Shown: piece after piece, positions 59,567-64,000 of the stretch
Position numbering within the stretch: the stretch's first letter is position 1
Layout of the letters: each line of letters begins with the position of its first letter
From: Ascoidea asiatica
Taxonomy: Eukaryota > Ascomycota > Saccharomycetes > Ascoideales > Ascoideaceae
Length of the DNA: 64,000 nt
Reading direction: 5' to 3'
NCBI GenBank assembly: GCA_001600695.1
Contig: BCKQ01000016.1
Coordinates: 1-64,000 of the forward strand
Program-made: the position numbers and the translations under genes
The notes under the pieces: generated by a model
Seen by the model: only the letters and a program-made list of their open reading frames with translations
The model's database searches: none
What the model was told of the DNA's origin: nothing

Positions 59567-60263
59567 ACTCCCTTTTAAATACAATCTATTCTTTAATCTT
59601 TATTCTTTATGATTCAATCATTAAATAGTTTCATATACTTTTATATATTTATCTATAAATAAAATCAATCACCAATAATAATCATTTTCTAAAAGAGCCT
59701 TTATGTGGCGAGAGTATCTGACTATAAGTAAGGCTGGTGTAAAGGTATTGTGACCTTCTAAACGCACGTGACCTCTTTTATTTTCTCTCTTTTATTTCTC
59801 TCTTTTATTTCTCTCTTTTATTTCTCTCTTTTATTTCTTGTTTGCGGCCAGCGCCCGTTGCAACAAGGCGCCCTCGAACAACAACAGCGACAACAGTGAC
59901 AACAACAGTGCTAACAGTGACACTGGCGGTGTTCTGGCAGTGAAGCGAGTGGAGTGTCGGCTGTTGTCTGGATTCAAACAAAGAGCACTGGATACAGAAG
60001 GATAAATATAAAGGATAAATACCAAGGGAAGAAAGACAGAGAGAGATAAAGAAAGATAGAAAAAGATAAAGAAAGATAGAGAATCATAAAGGACAAGGGA
60101 TACAGAATATATCAGAAATATACCATAAATATAAGATAATAATACCATATTAATACCTTAATAATATCATAATAATACAATAACTGCTTCTCCCAGATCA
60201 GATCATGAGAATATTGATCACTGTTTGTAATTCCTTCTTTTTGTTTAATATCTTTCATATCCA
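59567..60263. promoter_or_regulatory. QCR2-GDB1 intergenic region
   Basis: Holds the QCR2 3' end and the GDB1 promoter. GTCACGTG (read on the minus strand) at 59765-59772 is an E-box. It is followed by a tandem array of the 13-bp unit TTTTATTTCTCTC (59775-59838), then a GC-rich CAACAG-repeat stretch (59845-59950) and purine-rich AAAGATAGA repeats (60035-60085). A 105-codon minus ORF at 59831-60148 is a translation of these repeats. Confidence 0.5.
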
Positions 60264-60402
60264 ATGAAGGAACTAATTCTAACACTTGGTCCTAATGGTG
60301 AACCTGTAACTAATGGTCCTTCTAATGGAGTATTGATATTAAATTCAATTCCATCTTCTTATTCTTCAATAAATACTAATGATAATCACAATGATAATCA
60401 CA

Positions 60403-60441
<39 letters not shown>

Positions 60442-63400
60442 GTGATGATGATCCTCTTTTTAAATTACATTTACTTATATCTTCTTCGTCTTCAATTTCA
60501 AATAATGGTAATATTTATACAAATATTCCAACTAAAAAATCTTTAAAATTTAATAGAAATAAATTATTTAAATATAAAATTGATAATAATTTTAATAAAG
60601 ATTCAATTATTCATTTAAATATTTTTTATCCAGGTTCTTATTTTTATTATCTTTCTTATAATTCTTTCAATTCAATTAATAATTCAATTCAATTAAAAAC
60701 AACTAGAAAATTTTATATTTTTGTACAACCTTCATTATCAATTAATAATATTTTTTTACCTTTAAATTCTATTTCAATTCAATCTATTGTTTCAAAATGG
60801 ATTTTTAATAATAATTCTTTAGAAACTTTTGAAAATAATTGGAATAAAATTTTTAATTATATTTCAATTGATAAAAATTATAATATGATTCATTTCACTC
60901 CTTTACAATCAAGAGGTGAATCAAATTCTCCATATTCAATTTATGATCAATTATCTTTTGATTCAAACCTTTTTAAAAATTCAAATGTTTTAAAAAATTT
61001 AATTTCAAATTTACAAAAAAATTATAATTTATTATCAATGACTGATATTGTTTGGAATCATACTGCAAATAATTCAATTTGGTTATTAAATCATCCAGAA
61101 TCTGGTTATAATCAAGAAACTTCTCCACATTTAATTTCTGCAATTGAATTAGATTCTGAATTATTAAAATTTTCAACAAATTTAAAATCTTTAAATTTAC
61201 CAACTTATTTAAATAATATTAATGATTTATTAAAAATTATGGATGGTATAAAATTAAATGTTTTAAATAATTTAAAATTATGGGAATTTTATATAATTAA
61301 TGTTGATTCAACTTTAATAAATTTAAAAAATTTTTATAATTTAAATTTTGAAAATAATTTTAATAATATTAATTTAATTAACTTTCCAAAAAATTTTGAA
61401 AATTCAATTGAAAATTTATCAAATTTTATTTTAATTAATTCAATAGATAAAGTTAAAAATCCTAATAATATTTTAATTTTAAATAAAAGAAATTATAATA
61501 ATTTAATTACTGAAAAATTTTTTCAAGCTCTTTTTTCTTATTTTAAATTAATTTTAAATTTATCAAATGATAAAATTGATTTAAATTTGTTTTTAAATTA
61601 TTCAAAAAAAGTTTTAAATACAATTAATTTACCTTATTATAAAATTTATGATAATGATATCAATGAAATTTTAGAACAAATATTTAATAGAATTAAATAT
61701 CAAAGAATTGATTCTCATGGCCCAAAATTAGGTGAAATAACTTTAAACTCCCCATTAACTGAACCGTATTTTACTCGATTTGAAGCTAAAAATGGTAAAA
61801 ATTATGCTTTAGCTAATAATGGTTGGATTTGGAATGGTAATCCATTAATTGATTTTGCTTCTGAAAATTCAAAAGCTTATTTAAGAAGAGAAGTTATAAT
61901 TTGGGGTGATTGTGTTAAATTAAGATACGGTAATAAACCTGAAGATTCTCCATATCTTTGGAATAGAATGAAAAATTACACTGAATTATGTGCAAGTATA
62001 TTCCATGGTTTTAGATTAGATAATTGTCATTCAACACCAATTCATGTTGGTGAATATTTATTGGATATTGCAAGAAATATTAATCCAAATTTATATGTTG
62101 TTGCTGAATTATTTACTGGTAGTGAAGAAATGGATACATTATTTGTTGAAAGATTAGGTATTTGCTCCTTAATCAGGGAAGCAATGCAAGCTTGGTCTGT
62201 TGAAGAACTATCAAGATTAATTCATAGATATGGTGGTAGACCAATCGGTTCTTTAACATGGCTACCTTTAGATCAATTACCAATGCCATGTGATAAAACT
62301 TCTTCATCTTATAATTTATCAAAATTTAATAATTATTCTAATAATAGTTACAATAATATTGCTTCTGAGATCAAAATTCCAAGAGTCATGATAAAACAAG
62401 AACCACATGCTTTATTTATGGATTGTACTCATGATAATGAAATGCCAAATCAAAAACGAACTGTTGAAGATACTTTGCCAAATGCTGCTTTAGTTTCTTT
62501 TTGTTCATGTGCAGTAGGTTCAGTATTTGGTTATGATGAATGTTATCCAGAGTTATTGGATATAGTAAAGGAGAAAAGACTCTATAATTTCGATAATAAA
62601 GGTATTTCTAAAGTTAAAAAAAAATTAAATCAGATTAGAAATAAGCTTTCAAATGAAAGTAATCAATTAGATGATCATCAAATGCATGTTCATCATGAAG
62701 ATCAATATATTACTTTACATAGAACAAATTCAAAAACTGGTAATGGTTATTTTTTGATTGCCAGATCCAAATTTTCAAATAATAATAATACTGATCAGTC
62801 TCTAGCACCAATATACTTAAATGGTACAACTCTTAAACCTGAGTTTTCTTATGTTTTGAAACAAGTTGGAGATTTCAAACATTCCAATTCTGAGATAACT
62901 TCAATTCCAACTGAATTAATTGAACTAGATGATCCAATTATTGAATTTGATTCAGAGAAAAATGAAAGTGTAATTATAATGCCTTCAAATTTTCCCCAAG
63001 GAAGTATCGCAGTTTTAACTACAAAAATCATCGATGCCGATGAATCTTTGGATGACTATATCAGAAATGGTGCATTGGAAGCTTCAAATGATTTGAATTT
63101 ATATGATTTAAATAATTTATTATTTCGTTGTGATCAAGAAGAGAAAGATTTCAGTAATGGAAAGGAAGGAGTTTATCATATTCCTGGTTATGGAGATTTG
63201 GTTTATTCAGGTTTACAAGGCTGGGGAACTGTCTTACGAACTGTTATTGAGAACAATGATCTTGCTCATCCATTATGTAACCATTTAAGAACTGGTAAAT
63301 GGGCTTTAGATTATATTGTTAATCGACTTTCAAAATATCCCGAGAGTAAAGGCTTCAATGAATTCAAAAAATGGTTAAGTTCCCGATTAAATGCAATCAA

Positions 63401-64000
63401 AAAAGTGCCTTTTTTTTTGCTTCCTCATTATTTTGCTTTAGTTGTTGGTGTTGCATATGAAGCATGCAGATACACAGCTTTATGTTTGATGGCAAAGCAT
63501 ATTCAAGGTGGGCCCTTATTTGTTCAAGATCTAGCAATGTGTTCAATTCAAATGGTAGGTTATATGAAATCAACTTCAATTAAGCCATTCAGCCAAGTTC
63601 CATGTATGGCTGCAGGATTGCCACATTTCAGTCATGATTACATGCGATGTTGGGGAAGAGACATTTTTATCTCCTTGAGAGGATTATTATTAGCCACAAA
63701 CAGATATAATGATGCAAAGGAGCATATCATAAATGTTGCAGCAACTCTTAAACATGGATTAATTCCTAATTTAGTTGACGCCGGAAGAAATCCAAGATTT
63801 AACGCTAGGGATGCAGTTTGGTTTTGGTTGCAGGCTCTTCAAGATTATATAAAAATAGTCCCTGAAGGTGAAGAAATACTTAATATTGAAATTAAAAGAA
63901 GATTTCCATTAGATGATAAGTGGATACCTTTTGACAGTCCCCAAGCCTTCAGTTATTCAACAACTATAAAGGATATTGTATATGAAATTTTGTCTAGGCA
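60264..64000 (+). CDS. GDB1: Glycogen debranching enzyme (partial, 3' end outside window)
   Basis: Open for 1,245 codons to the edge (yeast enzymes have about 1,540). A bifunctional cytosolic enzyme: 4-alpha-glucanotransferase then amylo-alpha-1,6-glucosidase, which clears branch points during glycogen breakdown. The ATG at 60264 starts MKELILTLGPNGEPVTNGPS, as in the family; a lineage-specific Asp run (GAT repeat, 60400-60440) follows. GH13-type motifs: DIVWNHTANNS (D261-H266), FRLDNCHSTPIHVGEY with nucleophile D586, VVAELFTGS with acid/base E615, and DCTHDNE with D724. The start of the glucosidase domain is seen in FSHDYMRCWGRDIFISLRG (C1129, D1133) and HGLIPNLVDAGRNPRFNARD. No stops or shifts. 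Confidence 0.95.

Noticed and set aside
59831-60148. 105-codon hydrophobic minus ORF
   Set aside because: Translation of purine-rich and CAACAG repeats in the GDB1 promoter; no conserved texture.

Overview
The window looks like nuclear DNA of an AT-rich budding yeast (Saccharomycotina). The evidence is intronless genes with long Asn-codon (AAT/ATT) microsatellites, fungal-type ATG13, QCR2 and GDB1, and Ty1/copia and Ty3/gypsy LTR retrotransposons. ATG13 and GDB1 are direct neighbours in Saccharomyces cerevisiae (YPR185W/YPR184W) and QCR2 is close by (YPR191W), so the right-hand 10 kb is a recognisable ancestral gene neighbourhood. The species cannot be named from sequence reading alone. The genes show almost no CTG codons in the parts I read, so the CUG code is not tested.

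Layout. From 1 to about 53.7 kb I see no intact host gene. This is a graveyard of nested mobile elements and broken host genes: (i) a copia element running off the left edge (gag 220-1338 plus the start of pol, minus strand); (ii) scattered long terminal repeats of at least four families, called here A (about 1,030 bp), B, C (about 490 bp) and D (227/279 bp); (iii) a decayed Ty3/gypsy element at 12.2-18.9 kb, split by a solo LTR-A; (iv) a decayed copia element at 23.5-27.6 kb; (v) two inverted repeats of about 500 bp (31.27-31.77 and 49.62-50.12 kb) that appear to bound a large PIF/Harbinger-type DNA transposon. Its transposase gene is split by a nearly full-length copia element (33.6-39.5 kb), and that is abutted by a further solo LTR-A (39.5-40.6 kb). 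Inside or beside the inverted repeats lie remnants of cellular genes: NTE1-like, a UBP15-like MATH domain, seryl-tRNA synthetase (SES1) and a MutL homologue most like MLH3.

From 53.7 kb rightwards the window is ordinary genic DNA. ATG13 (minus strand, autophagy initiation, very Asn-rich), QCR2 (plus, core protein 2 of respiratory complex III) and GDB1 (plus, glycogen debranching enzyme, running off the right edge) are all open, with promoter-like E-box (CACGTG) and CCAAT sites in between. ATG13 and QCR2 diverge from a shared intergenic region rich in short tandem repeats.

The abrupt change from a gene-free repeat nest to intact genes suggests a pericentromeric or subtelomeric silent domain. 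I saw no tRNA, rRNA or CRISPR features. No retrotransposon I could assess along its full length reads as coding-competent; the left-edge element is open only over the part visible here.
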